The notes under the pieces: model-generated
The model's database searches: none
What the model was told of the DNA's origin: nothing
The model's input: the letters and a program-made list of their open reading frames with translations, nothing else
In this document: positions 1 to 8,015 of the stretch, piece by piece
How positions within the stretch are numbered: the stretch's first letter is position 1
How the letters are laid out: every line of letters begins with the position of its first letter
Program-made: the position numbers and the translations under genes
Source of the DNA: Phycisphaerae bacterium
GTDB lineage: Bacteria > Planctomycetota > Phycisphaerae > Phycisphaerales > Phycisphaeraceae
NCBI GenBank assembly: GCA_002688155.1
Contig: NZCH01000081.1
Coordinates: forward strand, 1-17,848
Direction: 5' to 3'
Length of the DNA stretch: 17,848 bases

Positions 1-2
1 CC

Positions 3-338
3 TTCACAATGACACTGGCCAACGGCGCCATCGTGACGATCTCGCAGTCGTATTTCACGCCGGCATTTGGCTGGCAGGTGAAAGCCATCGGGCACGAGCA
101 GACGTTTTGCTGGAAGGACTTCGTCCTGTACGACTTCGAGGACAACGAGATTATGCCGTACGCCGACGGCTGGGATCTGCTCGTGCAGGACACCGAGTTC
201 GTGAATGCGTTGCGTGAAGACCGCGATCCGTCGGTGACCGCTGAGTCGATCATGCCGACCATGCGCGCGATCGCGCAGGCGCAGGCGATTGTGGACGCGC
301 AGACACCCACGACATCGCCGTATGAGGGTGACGATTGA
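3..338 (+). CDS. Gfo/Idh/MocA-family oxidoreductase, C-terminal fragment (5' end outside window)
   Basis: This is the end of an open frame that is already open at the left edge (codons Phe-Thr precede the first in-frame ATG at 9), so the gene starts outside the window. About 111 residues are visible. The pattern of a beta-strand reading (NGAIVTISQSYF), a segment around FEDNEIMPYADGWDLLVQD, then Phe-Val-Asn-Ala-Leu with a following Asp-Pro-Ser-Val and a helix ending in repeated AQAQA is typical of the C-terminal domain of Gfo/Idh/MocA NAD(P)-dependent dehydrogenases. Family members oxidise or reduce sugars, inositols and related compounds. The N-terminal Rossmann domain is not in view, so cofactor and substrate cannot be judged. 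It converges on the amidohydrolase with an 18-base gap and no obvious terminator. The family call is fairly safe and the substrate is unknown. Confidence 0.7.
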   Translation, partial: FTMTLANGAIVTISQSYFTPAFGWQVKAIGHEQTFCWKDFVLYDFEDNEIMPYADGWDLLVQDTEFVNALREDRDPSVTAESIMPTMRAIAQAQAIVDAQTPTTSPYEGDD

Positions 339-356
339 ATCCTTGTCGCCGCGGGT

Positions 357-1115
357 TCAACGATCAAACCAGAACCGCCTGGCATTGGCGCCTGCGATGT
401 CCGGGATCGCGTCGGACGCGATGGGCAACTGTCCGTTCAGCAGCAGACGCAGGTCTTTGATGTAGTCGTCCTGCGTGCCGCAAACCGGATAGTTCGAACC
501 CCACACCACACGTTTCGTACCAAACGCCTCCACAGCGTCGGCGACAAAATTGTGTAACGGCTCGTGTGGATGCGGGCAAAACATACCCATGCCTGAGAGT
601 TGGAGATACACGTTCCCGTAACGCGAAAGTTCAAAGATGCGGCGGTGCGATTGCAGGTAGTCCGGCTCGCCGGACGTGGGGTTGCCCAGGTGCGAAAGCA
701 TGACGCGCGCGTTCAACCGCTTGTCGAGAACGCGCGACAGGCCATCGATGAAAGGGACAGTGCCTTGAGGCGCGTAGAAAATCATCCCCAGGCCCAGGTC
801 CGCGCACGCGTCGAGCAGGTGAGGTGCGGTATCGACCACTTGCATCAACCACCGCGCTCCGGAGAACAGATTCGATTCGGCCAACTGTTGCAGCGATTGC
901 TCGGCGTTATCTGAGTCAGGGTCGATCAGTCCGATGCCGGCGAAGTGGTCCGGGTCGCCTTTGACCACGGAGCCGATGTAAGAATTGTCGAACTCGCCCA
1001 GGTGCTGCGCCAGCACCGCCGAATCTACGCCGGCCGCGCACATGACCGCGCGCACTTGTTCGATCGGTTCGTATTTGCTGATTCCGCAATGGGCGTAGGC
1101 GTCGGTGATGTTCAT
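357..1115 (-). CDS. Amidohydrolase-2 family protein (lactonase-like), with altered metal-site residues
   Basis: Predicted 252-residue TIM-barrel hydrolase of the amidohydrolase-2 group, which includes sugar lactonases such as L-fuconolactonase and the galactarolactone isomerase of uronate pathways. Seen in the sequence: an N-terminal strand with DAYAH (residues 5-9), LSHLGNP around His142, and WGSNYP at 205-210 near the end. The usual first-strand HxH reads Tyr-Ala-His and the usual Asp of GSDYP is Asn208, so metal binding may be weakened or absent. Only some family members need a metal. I chose the ATG at 1115 because it places the first barrel strand at the N-terminus, as usual for the family. 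The upstream start at 1178 would add a 21-residue Arg-rich leader. The gene lies 63 bases downstream of the semialdehyde dehydrogenase on the same strand, which suggests co-transcription and a role in sugar-acid breakdown (inference). Confidence 0.75.
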   Translation of the reverse strand: MNITDAYAHCGISKYEPIEQVRAVMCAAGVDSAVLAQHLGEFDNSYIGSVVKGDPDHFAGIGLIDPDSDNAEQSLQQLAESNLFSGARWLMQVVDTAPHLLDACADLGLGMIFYAPQGTVPFIDGLSRVLDKRLNARVMLSHLGNPTSGEPDYLQSHRRIFELSRYGNVYLQLSGMGMFCPHPHEPLHNFVADAVEAFGTKRVVWGSNYPVCGTQDDYIKDLRLLLNGQLPIASDAIPDIAGANARRFWFDR

Positions 1116-1178
1116 GAGAAGTACCTGTATGCGAAGCCGCAAGCAGTAGTGCGCTTGCCGCCTGGCACAATCAATCAC

Positions 1179-2771
1179 TCAGCTCGCACATTCACGCGAA
1201 ACATTGCCATTGACCGTCCGCCAAATCCCCCCTGCATTCGCGTTGCGCAGTGCCGTGGGCAGGGCGTCATCCGGAAACCCCTGATACGCAATCGGCCGCT
1301 GAAATCGCTTGATCGCGGCCGTGCCCACGGAGGTAAAGTGCACGTCCGTCGCCGCGGGGTACGGTCCGCCGTGGTGCATGGACGGGCAGACCTCCACGCC
1401 CGTCGGAAATGCGTTGAAGATCAACCGGCCAACCTTGCGTTCGAGTATGCGCACCAGCGCCGCGTACTCGTGCAGGTCTTCGTTCGTCCCGTGGATTGTC
1501 CCGGTCAAATGACCTTCGAGATTGCGCGCGATCATTTCAATCTGTGCCTTGCTTTTGCACCGCACGACGACCGACGCAGGCCCGAACATCTCTTCGCTGA
1601 GCTGCGGCTCCTTAAGAAACGTCGTGCCGGACGTTTCAAACACGATCGCCGGCGATTGTGTCTTGTCCCGGTTGACATCTGTGCCCGTTCGCGCTGCTAC
1701 GGCGACGCCGCTGAGCGATTCGACACCGCTGCTGTCTTCGTGATACGCCTCGCAGATGCCGGCCGTGAGCATTGTGCCCGGCGCAGCCTGTTCGACCAAC
1801 GCACTTGTGCGCGATACGAATCGGTCGAGTTTGTCATCATCGAGTCCGAACACGAGGCCCGGATTCGTACAGAACTGCCCCACGCCCAACGTAAGCGACG
1901 GCACAAATCCGTCGGCCAACGCTTCAGCACGCTCGTCTAGCGCGCCCGGAAGTACGAACACCGGGTTGAGCGACCCCATCTCCGCGTAGACGGGGATCGG
2001 TTCCGCCCGGGCGGCCGCGAGGTCGAACAGCGCCCGCCCACCGCGCTGCGAACCCGTAAAGCCCACCGCGCGCGTGAGCGGATGTTGCACGAGGGCCTGC
2101 CCGACGTCATGCCCGCCATGAATCAGAGAAAAGACGCCCGCGGGCATGTCGCATGCCTGCACAGCGCGTCCAATCGCCGTCGCGACCAGTTCCGATGTGC
2201 CCGGATGCGCGCGGTGCGCCTTGAACACGACGGGACAGCCCGCCGCCAGCGCCGAGGCAGTGTCCCCACCGGCGACGGAAAACGCGAGCGGGAAATTACT
2301 CGCCGCGAACACGACGATCGGACCGATTGGCATGAGCACGGAACGTAAGTCCGGTTTAGGCAGCGGCTGGCGATCAGGGATCGCCGTGTCGATTCGTGCG
2401 TCGATGTACGAACCGTCACGCACGAGGTTGGCGAACATTTTCAGTTGGCCAACCGTGCGCCCTCGCTCCATGGTGATCCGCGCGGTGGGCAGGGCGGTTT
2501 CCTGCGTTGCGCGTTCGACTAATGCGTCGCCGAGCGCGATGATCTCTTCACCGATGCGGTCGAGAAAGTCGCCGACCTGCGCATCCGACAGGGCGCGATA
2601 TTGATCAAACGCCTCATCGGCGGCCGACACTGCCTGATCGATCTGTGCTGCGGACGCCGCCGTGAACGGCGGGTCGATTTCGATCACCCGCGTCGGGTCC
2701 GTCGCGCGATGCGCTGAGCCATCGCCCCTGGCAAGTTCTCCCGCAATGATGTTGTTGCCATGCAGCTCCAT
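1179..2771 (-). CDS. 2,5-dioxovalerate (alpha-ketoglutarate semialdehyde) dehydrogenase, aldehyde dehydrogenase superfamily
   Basis: Predicted cytosolic NAD(P)-dependent dehydrogenase converting 2,5-dioxopentanoate to 2-oxoglutarate, the last step of the non-phosphorylating pentose, glucarate/galactarate and hydroxyproline routes. The 530-residue length fits this subfamily, which is longer than typical ALDHs. Aldehyde dehydrogenase marks are present: SNFPLAFS with the catalytic-site Asn at about 159, VFKAH with the cofactor Lys184, GFTGSQRGG (238-246), Glu264 in YAEMGSLNP, and the nucleophile Cys301 in GQFCTNPG. The GDTASALAAG and MGSLNP stretches are characteristic of this clade. The ATG at 2771 gives the usual MxLxG start. 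A GTG at 2786 is possible and would add five residues. Neither has a good Shine-Dalgarno. The downstream neighbour is the amidohydrolase (63 bases) and the upstream same-strand neighbour is the hypothetical gene, separated by an AT-rich stretch with a short palindrome. The superfamily is certain and the substrate is likely. Confidence 0.88.
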   Translation of the reverse strand: MELHGNNIIAGELARGDGSAHRATDPTRVIEIDPPFTAASAAQIDQAVSAADEAFDQYRALSDAQVGDFLDRIGEEIIALGDALVERATQETALPTARITMERGRTVGQLKMFANLVRDGSYIDARIDTAIPDRQPLPKPDLRSVLMPIGPIVVFAASNFPLAFSVAGGDTASALAAGCPVVFKAHRAHPGTSELVATAIGRAVQACDMPAGVFSLIHGGHDVGQALVQHPLTRAVGFTGSQRGGRALFDLAAARAEPIPVYAEMGSLNPVFVLPGALDERAEALADGFVPSLTLGVGQFCTNPGLVFGLDDDKLDRFVSRTSALVEQAAPGTMLTAGICEAYHEDSSGVESLSGVAVAARTGTDVNRDKTQSPAIVFETSGTTFLKEPQLSEEMFGPASVVVRCKSKAQIEMIARNLEGHLTGTIHGTNEDLHEYAALVRILERKVGRLIFNAFPTGVEVCPSMHHGGPYPAATDVHFTSVGTAAIKRFQRPIAYQGFPDDALPTALRNANAGGIWRTVNGNVSRECAS

Positions 2772-2819
2772 GTCACACTCGGTCACAAACTCGTAAGCAA
2801 AAACTATTAACCACCAACA

Positions 2820-2832
2820 ATCAACTGTTGAT
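2820..2832. promoter_or_regulatory. 13-bp palindrome upstream of the semialdehyde dehydrogenase (possible operator)
   Basis: ATCAAC and GTTGAT form perfect 6-base arms around one central T. The site lies in the only clearly AT-rich stretch of this part of the window (about 2787-2835), between the stop codon of the minus-strand hypothetical gene at 2835 and the dehydrogenase start at 2771. The size and symmetry resemble a dimeric repressor site. It could equally be a small RNA hairpin at the end of the upstream transcript. No convincing -35/-10 pair was found beside it. Confidence 0.25.
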
Positions 2833-2834
2833 CA

Positions 2835-3314
2835 CTAACTCTCCCCCATCGGCTCCACCTGTGTTGCCACCGCGCGCAGGTAACCGTCGAGGTACTTTTC
2901 GACAAACAGGTCGACCGCACGCACGGTCTGGGCGTGATCCATGCCCCAGATACACGCGCGCAGATCGACGAATTCGGCATCAAGCTGGACGATCAGGTGG
3001 TCATCGCGCGCCAGCGCGGCCGGCAGTTTCTGGGCAAAATACGCCGACAACGCATTGACGCCCGGTCCGCCCACACTGATCGTCGGCCGCCCGTGCAGCG
3101 CCTGCTGGTTCATGTACCATACGTCGCAGCACACCATCGGCACGATGGTCAGGCCAAGCATCTCGCTGCGTTTGTCCAGCCATGCGCTGATTCGGTTATG
3201 CAATTTGTATGCCAGCGGCCGGTCGCCGACTTCTGCTCGCAGGTGCGCGCCGACCACGATCAGAATGAGCTGCGCATCATCCAGCTCGATCATCGGCGAC
3301 TCGTCATCAGGCAT
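2835..3314 (-). CDS. Conserved hypothetical protein (soluble, about 159 residues)
   Basis: I do not recognise a characterised family. With the start at 3314 the product has about 159 residues and no signal peptide or clear membrane span. It begins with an acidic stretch, then a hydrophobic strand (LILIVVGAHLRAE), a cysteine pair in VPMVCCDVWYMN near the middle, a glycine-rich VGGPGVNALSAYFAQ segment and a DLRACIWGMDH segment, then an amphipathic C-terminal helix. The even composition and motif-like blocks look like a real, conserved alpha/beta protein. The sequence is reminiscent of hypothetical proteins in planctomycete genomes, from memory only. The ATG at 3314 is preferred over 3353 because the longer form would begin inside the divergent lpxB promoter region. 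A TATAAT box lies 6 bases before 3314 on this strand, which would give a leaderless transcript. ATG 3293 is another option. Confidence 0.7.
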   Translation of the reverse strand: MPDDESPMIELDDAQLILIVVGAHLRAEVGDRPLAYKLHNRISAWLDKRSEMLGLTIVPMVCCDVWYMNQQALHGRPTISVGGPGVNALSAYFAQKLPAALARDDHLIVQLDAEFVDLRACIWGMDHAQTVRAVDLFVEKYLDGYLRAVATQVEPMGES

Positions 3315-3320
3315 GCGGTG

Positions 3321-3326
3321 ATTATA
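3321..3326 (-). promoter_or_regulatory. Consensus -10 box (TATAAT) before the hypothetical gene
   Basis: Read on the minus strand the hexamer is a perfect TATAAT, 6 bases before the ATG at 3314. Transcription would start at or next to the A of the ATG, giving a leaderless mRNA. That agrees with the absence of any Shine-Dalgarno. No good -35 is seen at 16-18 bases; a TTGCGA lies about 21 bases upstream. Confidence 0.4.
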
Positions 3327-3355
3327 GCGGTCGCACGGCGCTGCACATCGCAAGT

Positions 3356-3361
3356 TACACT
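3356..3361 (+). promoter_or_regulatory. Candidate -10 box (TACACT) before lpxB
   Basis: TACACT matches the -10 consensus at four of six positions and ends 7 bases before the lpxB ATG at 3369. It would place the transcript start at the start codon. No Shine-Dalgarno precedes this ATG and no clear -35 is seen. It mirrors the box of the divergent gene some 30 bases away. Confidence 0.25.
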
Positions 3362-3368
3362 TTCAATC

Positions 3369-4703
3369 ATGTCCGACGGGCCGACCATTCTATTTACCGT
3401 GTTTGAGCACAGCGGCGACATGCTGGCTGCCCAAGTGGTATCGAACCTGCTTGTTCGGTGTCCCTCGGCGCAGGTGTACGCGTTTGGCGGCCCGCGTGTT
3501 CGTGACGCCGGCGCGCAATTGATTGGTGAGGCCGACATGGGGCGGTCGATCGTCGGGTTCGGCAAGGGCCTCGCCGAAGTGGGTGACCACTACCGTCGCA
3601 TGGCGGTTATTCGTCGATGGCTGCGCCAGCATGACATCGACGTGCTCGTACCGGTGGATAGCCCGGGCAACAACTGGTCCGTTTGCAGGCTTGTTCGATT
3701 GATTCAACCCAATGCGAAAATCATCCATCTGGTTCTACCGCAGGTCTGGGCATGGGCGACCTGGCGCATCCGCAAGCTCAAACGTCTGACCGATCACGTG
3801 CTGTGTCTGTTGCCGTTTGAGACGGACTTTCTCTCGCAGCACGGAATCGACGGCACGTTTGTCGGGCATCCGGTGTTCAGCAGCGCGGATTCCGCGTCCG
3901 CACCCGCAACAGACGATGCTGAAACCGCGCCGCCGGAGTTGCCCTGCACAACGGTCGGCGCGGATCAGACAGATGGGGTTGAGCCATGCGCTATGCAGGA
4001 CATGTGCACCGCCGTTGGCGCGTGCCTGTTTGATTCGGTAGACGGTGCGCCCGATGCGCCGACGTGTCACGACGGACCTGCCGGCCATGATTCACAAACC
4101 GGGCCGAAGCTGGCTCTGTTACCGGGTTCGCGCGAGGGCGAAATCAAACGGCATTGGCCGATTATGCTCGACGTGTATCGGCGGTTGCGTCAGCGTCATG
4201 ACGACATGTGGGGACTTGTCGCGGCGGTGGATGAGGATGCCGCCGTACAGATTCGTGGCATCACCGGTGAGCCCTGGCCGGACATGCTGGGCATGGCGGT
4301 GCACCAGACACCCGACGTGATGCGGTGGGCTGACGTCGTCTTCGTCGTGTCCGGCACGGCAACGCTTGAGACGGCAATGCATCGCAAGCCGATGGCGGCG
4401 CTTTACGCGTACCCGCGCATCCCAGCCGTGGTGTTTGGGCGATTGGTGATGCACACCAATGTGTTCACATTGCCGAATCTGGTTGCAAAACATGCGGGGG
4501 CACAGCCGTTTGTGCCCGAGTTCATCCCGCACTACGGGTCCAACGTGCCCATCATCGACGCCATCGACGGGCTGATCACTGATCAAGGTCTGCGCGACCG
4601 GCAGGTGCGTGCGATGAACGCGGTTGCTGCGCAGTTTGACGATGTCGAGTTCGCCGACAAGGCGTCGTCGAAGCTGGTGGAGTTGCTTGGAGCCGATGCT
4701 TGA
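3369..4703 (+). CDS. lpxB: Lipid-A-disaccharide synthase (LpxB), with an interdomain insertion
   Basis: Predicted GT19 glycosyltransferase joining UDP-2,3-diacylglucosamine and lipid X to lipid A disaccharide 1-phosphate at the inner face of the cytoplasmic membrane. Family marks: SGDMLAAQV (residues 15-23; the usual GEASGD reads FEHSGD), VDSPGNN, the LPQVWAWATWRIRK block, FVGHPVF (164-170), LLPGSREGEI (250-259), SGTATLETAM with the donor-site Gly-Thr-Ala-Thr, and LPNLVA. The product has 444 residues against about 382 for the E. coli enzyme. The excess is residues about 171-244 between FVGHPVF and the PGSR motif, a Ser/Ala/Asp/Pro-rich stretch with five cysteines lying at the hinge between the two GT-B domains. 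The usual EllQ near the end is EFIP. The open frame extends upstream to 2934, but family homology begins at ATG 3369. The stop overlaps the next gene by 4 bases. Divergence makes 'LpxB-like' the cautious wording. Confidence 0.85.
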   Translation: MSDGPTILFTVFEHSGDMLAAQVVSNLLVRCPSAQVYAFGGPRVRDAGAQLIGEADMGRSIVGFGKGLAEVGDHYRRMAVIRRWLRQHDIDVLVPVDSPGNNWSVCRLVRLIQPNAKIIHLVLPQVWAWATWRIRKLKRLTDHVLCLLPFETDFLSQHGIDGTFVGHPVFSSADSASAPATDDAETAPPELPCTTVGADQTDGVEPCAMQDMCTAVGACLFDSVDGAPDAPTCHDGPAGHDSQTGPKLALLPGSREGEIKRHWPIMLDVYRRLRQRHDDMWGLVAAVDEDAAVQIRGITGEPWPDMLGMAVHQTPDVMRWADVVFVVSGTATLETAMHRKPMAALYAYPRIPAVVFGRLVMHTNVFTLPNLVAKHAGAQPFVPEFIPHYGSNVPIIDAIDGLITDQGLRDRQVRAMNAVAAQFDDVEFADKASSKLVELLGADA

Positions 4704-5170
4704 ATGCCTCTTTGCCAGAGTCGCTTGATGGTCTTTGCTTGCGACACGCGTCACCGGCGGAAATTAGGCCGCTGCGTCACGCAGTGCTGCGCGCGGGCCA
4801 GCCGATCAGTGCGGCACACTTTGCCGGCGATGATGCAGCGGACACGCACCATTTCGGTGCGTTTGGCGGCGGCGCCGTCGTTGGCTGCCTGACGTTCCTG
4901 CTCAATTCGTTGGACGACGAACCGGCGTGGCAGTTGCGCGGCATGGCGACCGATCCGGCATTCACCGGACGCGGTGTGGGTTCACAACTGCTCGCCTTTG
5001 CGGAGCAGGCGCTGCGTTCGGAGCGGCCGGACATCGTGTTGTTCTGGTGTAACGCGCGTGTCCCGGCTGCAGGGTTCTACCGGCTATTGGGCTGGCGCGC
5101 GGTCAGCGACGCGTTTGTGATCGAGCCGATCGGTCCGCACGTGAAAATGGTCAAGAGTCTTGCAACCTGA
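4700..5170 (+). CDS. GNAT-family N-acetyltransferase
   Basis: Predicted 156-residue acetyl-CoA-dependent acetyltransferase; the substrate is unknown. The acetyl-CoA pyrophosphate loop is clear: LRGMATDPAFTGRGVGSQLL (about 79-98) with the R-x-x-G-x-G/A signature at GRGVGS, followed by a helix. The C-terminal half shows the usual NARVPAAGFYRLLGW block (the Asn and Tyr of motif B) and an IGPHVKM ending seen in small GNATs of the ElaA kind. The start is taken as the TTG at 4700, whose last bases overlap the lpxB stop (TTGA), indicating translational coupling. No ATG or GTG is available early in this frame; the next GTG, at codon 29, would cut into the fold. The gene sits in an operon with lpxB and is followed immediately by a decayed glycosyltransferase. 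Confidence 0.82.
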   Translation: MNASLPESLDGLCLRHASPAEIRPLRHAVLRAGQPISAAHFAGDDAADTHHFGAFGGGAVVGCLTFLLNSLDDEPAWQLRGMATDPAFTGRGVGSQLLAFAEQALRSERPDIVLFWCNARVPAAGFYRLLGWRAVSDAFVIEPIGPHVKMVKSLAT

Positions 5171-5570
5171 CTGGCATCACCGTTGGTTTCGTCGCTCGTG
5201 AACGATTCAGCGTTGCGGCTGCTGCGCTGCGGGCGTTGTTCGATAACACGAATAAACCGTTTCGTCTGATCGTCATCGATGCGAACACTCTGCCGCGTTT
5301 TCGCCGGCGGATGATGCGTGTGACGGCGATCGGCCGAACGTCGATGTGATTCGCATCGACCATGATCTGATCCCGTCAGCGCAGAAGAACGATGCGATCT
5401 TCCGGACGGAGACGTCTTTCGTCGTATTGGTGGGAAACAATACGGTGGTGCAGCCCGGTTGGCTTGGGCGTTTGCATCACGCTTGCGAAAAGCACCCGGA
5501 GGATACAGCGGTGCTGCTGGTCCTCGAAGGCCGGCAGGTATACGTTGCCTCAATCACGACATTTCTCTGA
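5171..5570 (+). pseudogene. Remnant of a family-2 glycosyltransferase (frameshifted, no start, truncated)
   Basis: Two pieces in different frames join into one glycosyltransferase-like sequence. From about 5173 the frame reads GITVGFVARERFSVAAAAL, then FRLIVIDANT, the usual first strands of a GT2 Rossmann fold. This frame runs into a stop at about 5347. From about 5292 another frame carries on with AAFSPADDACDGDRPNVDVI, a Ser-Ala-Gln-Lys-Asn-Asp helix, then FVVLVGNNTVVQPGWL and a helix with HACEKHPEDTAVL. The switch point is at about 5286-5295 and equals a 1-base loss or 2-base gain. The DxD-type metal motif expected before the PGWL segment (usually D-N-D) reads Gly-Asn-Asn. No start codon exists at the 5' end, and the frame stops at 5570, before the rest of the family fold. 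Together these indicate a dead gene. The only short intact frame (5346-5570) is not a complete protein. Confidence 0.65.
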
Positions 5571-5604
5571 TGGTTGTGGTGATAATGTCGATTTGGCAAA
5601 ACAC

Positions 5605-5635
5605 TTGGCGGCATGTCTGATAAAGTGGCTATACT
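5605..5635 (+). promoter_or_regulatory. Candidate promoter for hflX
   Basis: TTGGCG (5605-5610) and TATACT (5630-5635, five of six consensus bases) are separated by 19 bases. Transcription from about 5642 would give a short leader of 20-45 bases before the possible hflX starts at 5665 and 5686. The site lies just after the last trace of the glycosyltransferase remnant. The long spacer makes it tentative. Confidence 0.35.
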
Positions 5636-5664
5636 CAAGCGATGGTGATCTGCATCACGTGGGA

Positions 5665-7011
5665 ATGATACCGACGCACGTCGCTATGACCCAAATGCAA
5701 CGTGAACAACTGACGGTCATCCGCGAGCGTGCGGTGCTGGTTGCATGTCTTTTGCCGAGAAACGCGAATGATCCGCATGACCCGCTGGGTGAATTACGTG
5801 CCCTGGCGGATACAGCCGGCGCGATCGTCGTTGACGAACTGCTCCAGAACCGAAACCGTCCGGATCCGGCGGCTTTCATCGGGTCGGGCAAACTCAAGGA
5901 CCTCGCGGAAATGGTTCGCGCACACAAGGCGCACGTCGTTTTGTTCGACAACGACCTGTCACCATCGCAGATCTCAAACGTGGAGGTTGCGACCGAGTGC
6001 AAGGTGCTTGATCGCAGCGAACTGATCCTCGACATCTTTGCGGCACGAGCTCGCACCTATGAATCGAAGTTGCAGGTGGAACTGGCGCAGCTTGAGTACA
6101 CCTACCCGAGGCTCACGGCGATGTGGTCGCACCTGGAGCGCATCGCCGGCGGCGCGCCACAGGGTATCGGCACACGCGGCCCCGGCGAACAGCAACTGGA
6201 AATCGACCGGCGGATTGTCCAGCGACGCAAGGCTGAACTCAAACGTGAGATCACTTCCGTCCAGCAGCGCAAGAAACGCGAGGTCGCACGACGTAATCGT
6301 GATCACTTCACCGTGGGGTTGGTCGGTTACACGAACGCCGGCAAGAGCACGCTGTTCAACACGGCAACGGACGACAGCGCATACGCCGACGACAAACTGT
6401 TCGCCACCTTGTCGACACGCACACGGCGATGGGACCTGGGCGGCGGCGACTCAGTCATGCTGTCCGACACGGTTGGTTTCGTGCGAGACCTACCGCACCA
6501 CCTGGTGGCCAGCTTTCGCGCGACGCTCGAAGAGGCGGTGCACAGCGACCTGCTGCTGATCGTGCTGGACATCGCCCACCCGCGGGCGGTGCAGCAGCTG
6601 CGCACCGTCGCACAGGTGCTCAACGAAATCGGCGCCACCACACAACGGCGGCTGCTCGTACTGAACAAGATTGACCTGCTGGACCACAACGCCGACGTGC
6701 TGGTCCTGCAGCGCGAGTACCCGGACCTGGCGCAGATGAGCGCCCGCACGGGCCTGGGCATGACCGAGTTGACCGAGATGGTACGTCGGTTTATGCGCGG
6801 CGGCCTGGTCAATGCCCAACTTACGCTGCCCGTCACGGACGGCAAGGCGATTCACTTCATTGAAAGCCGCGCCAACGTATGTGATCGCCAGTACGACGAT
6901 GGGAACGTCGTTATGACCGTGCGCATCGGACGACGACAACTGGACCAGCTGCGGGCGATGGCGACGGTGGTGCGGGTGATAGAAGAGGCGGCGCAGGGGC
7001 AGGAGCACTAA
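5665..7011 (+). CDS. hflX: Ribosome-associated GTPase HflX
   Basis: Predicted GTPase that binds the 50S subunit and splits or rescues stalled ribosomes under stress. The product has 448 residues from ATG 5665 (441 from ATG 5686), close to the usual 410-440. The N-terminal HflX domain shows ELLQNRNRPDPAAFIGSGK, the LSPSQISNVE block and a coiled region ending in GTRGPGEQQLEIDRR, the family hallmark. The G domain follows: G1 GYTNAGKST (221-229), a threonine-containing switch region (FATLSTRTRR), G3 DTVGFV (268-273) and G4 NKID (334-337). A C-terminal domain of about 65 residues completes the protein. The frame continues upstream to 5392, but that part overlaps the glycosyltransferase remnant and has no HflX similarity. 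The TATACT promoter box at 5630 also supports a start at 5665 or 5686. No strong Shine-Dalgarno is present. It converges on the MoxR gene with a 13-base gap. Confidence 0.92.
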   Translation: MIPTHVAMTQMQREQLTVIRERAVLVACLLPRNANDPHDPLGELRALADTAGAIVVDELLQNRNRPDPAAFIGSGKLKDLAEMVRAHKAHVVLFDNDLSPSQISNVEVATECKVLDRSELILDIFAARARTYESKLQVELAQLEYTYPRLTAMWSHLERIAGGAPQGIGTRGPGEQQLEIDRRIVQRRKAELKREITSVQQRKKREVARRNRDHFTVGLVGYTNAGKSTLFNTATDDSAYADDKLFATLSTRTRRWDLGGGDSVMLSDTVGFVRDLPHHLVASFRATLEEAVHSDLLLIVLDIAHPRAVQQLRTVAQVLNEIGATTQRRLLVLNKIDLLDHNADVLVLQREYPDLAQMSARTGLGMTELTEMVRRFMRGGLVNAQLTLPVTDGKAIHFIESRANVCDRQYDDGNVVMTVRIGRRQLDQLRAMATVVRVIEEAAQGQEH

Positions 7012-7024
7012 GTCTCAAGCGGCT

Positions 7025-7978
<954 letters not shown>

Positions 7979-7991
7979 GACAAGTGGTCTT

Positions 7992-7997
7992 AGTATA
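7992..7997 (-). promoter_or_regulatory. Candidate -10 box (TATACT) before the MoxR gene
   Basis: On the minus strand TATACT matches five of six -10 consensus bases and ends 13 bases before the ATG at 7978. The expected leader is only about 6 bases, in line with the lack of a Shine-Dalgarno. No acceptable -35 is seen at normal spacing. Confidence 0.35.
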
Positions 7998-8015
7998 GCA
8001 CCCGTGGTGGTGTTC

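Noticed and set aside
945..1940. 331-residue open frame on the plus strand
   Set aside because: It runs antisense to both the amidohydrolase and the dehydrogenase, is very rich in Arg and His, and crosses two well-supported genes. It is a shadow of GC-rich coding DNA.
2934..3368. Upstream extension of the lpxB frame
   Set aside because: LpxB similarity begins only at ATG 3369. The extension lies antisense to the hypothetical gene and has no LpxB-like content.
5392..5664. N-terminal extension of hflX
   Set aside because: It overlaps the glycosyltransferase remnant in another frame, lacks HflX motifs, and a promoter-like box lies at 5605-5635 downstream of its start.
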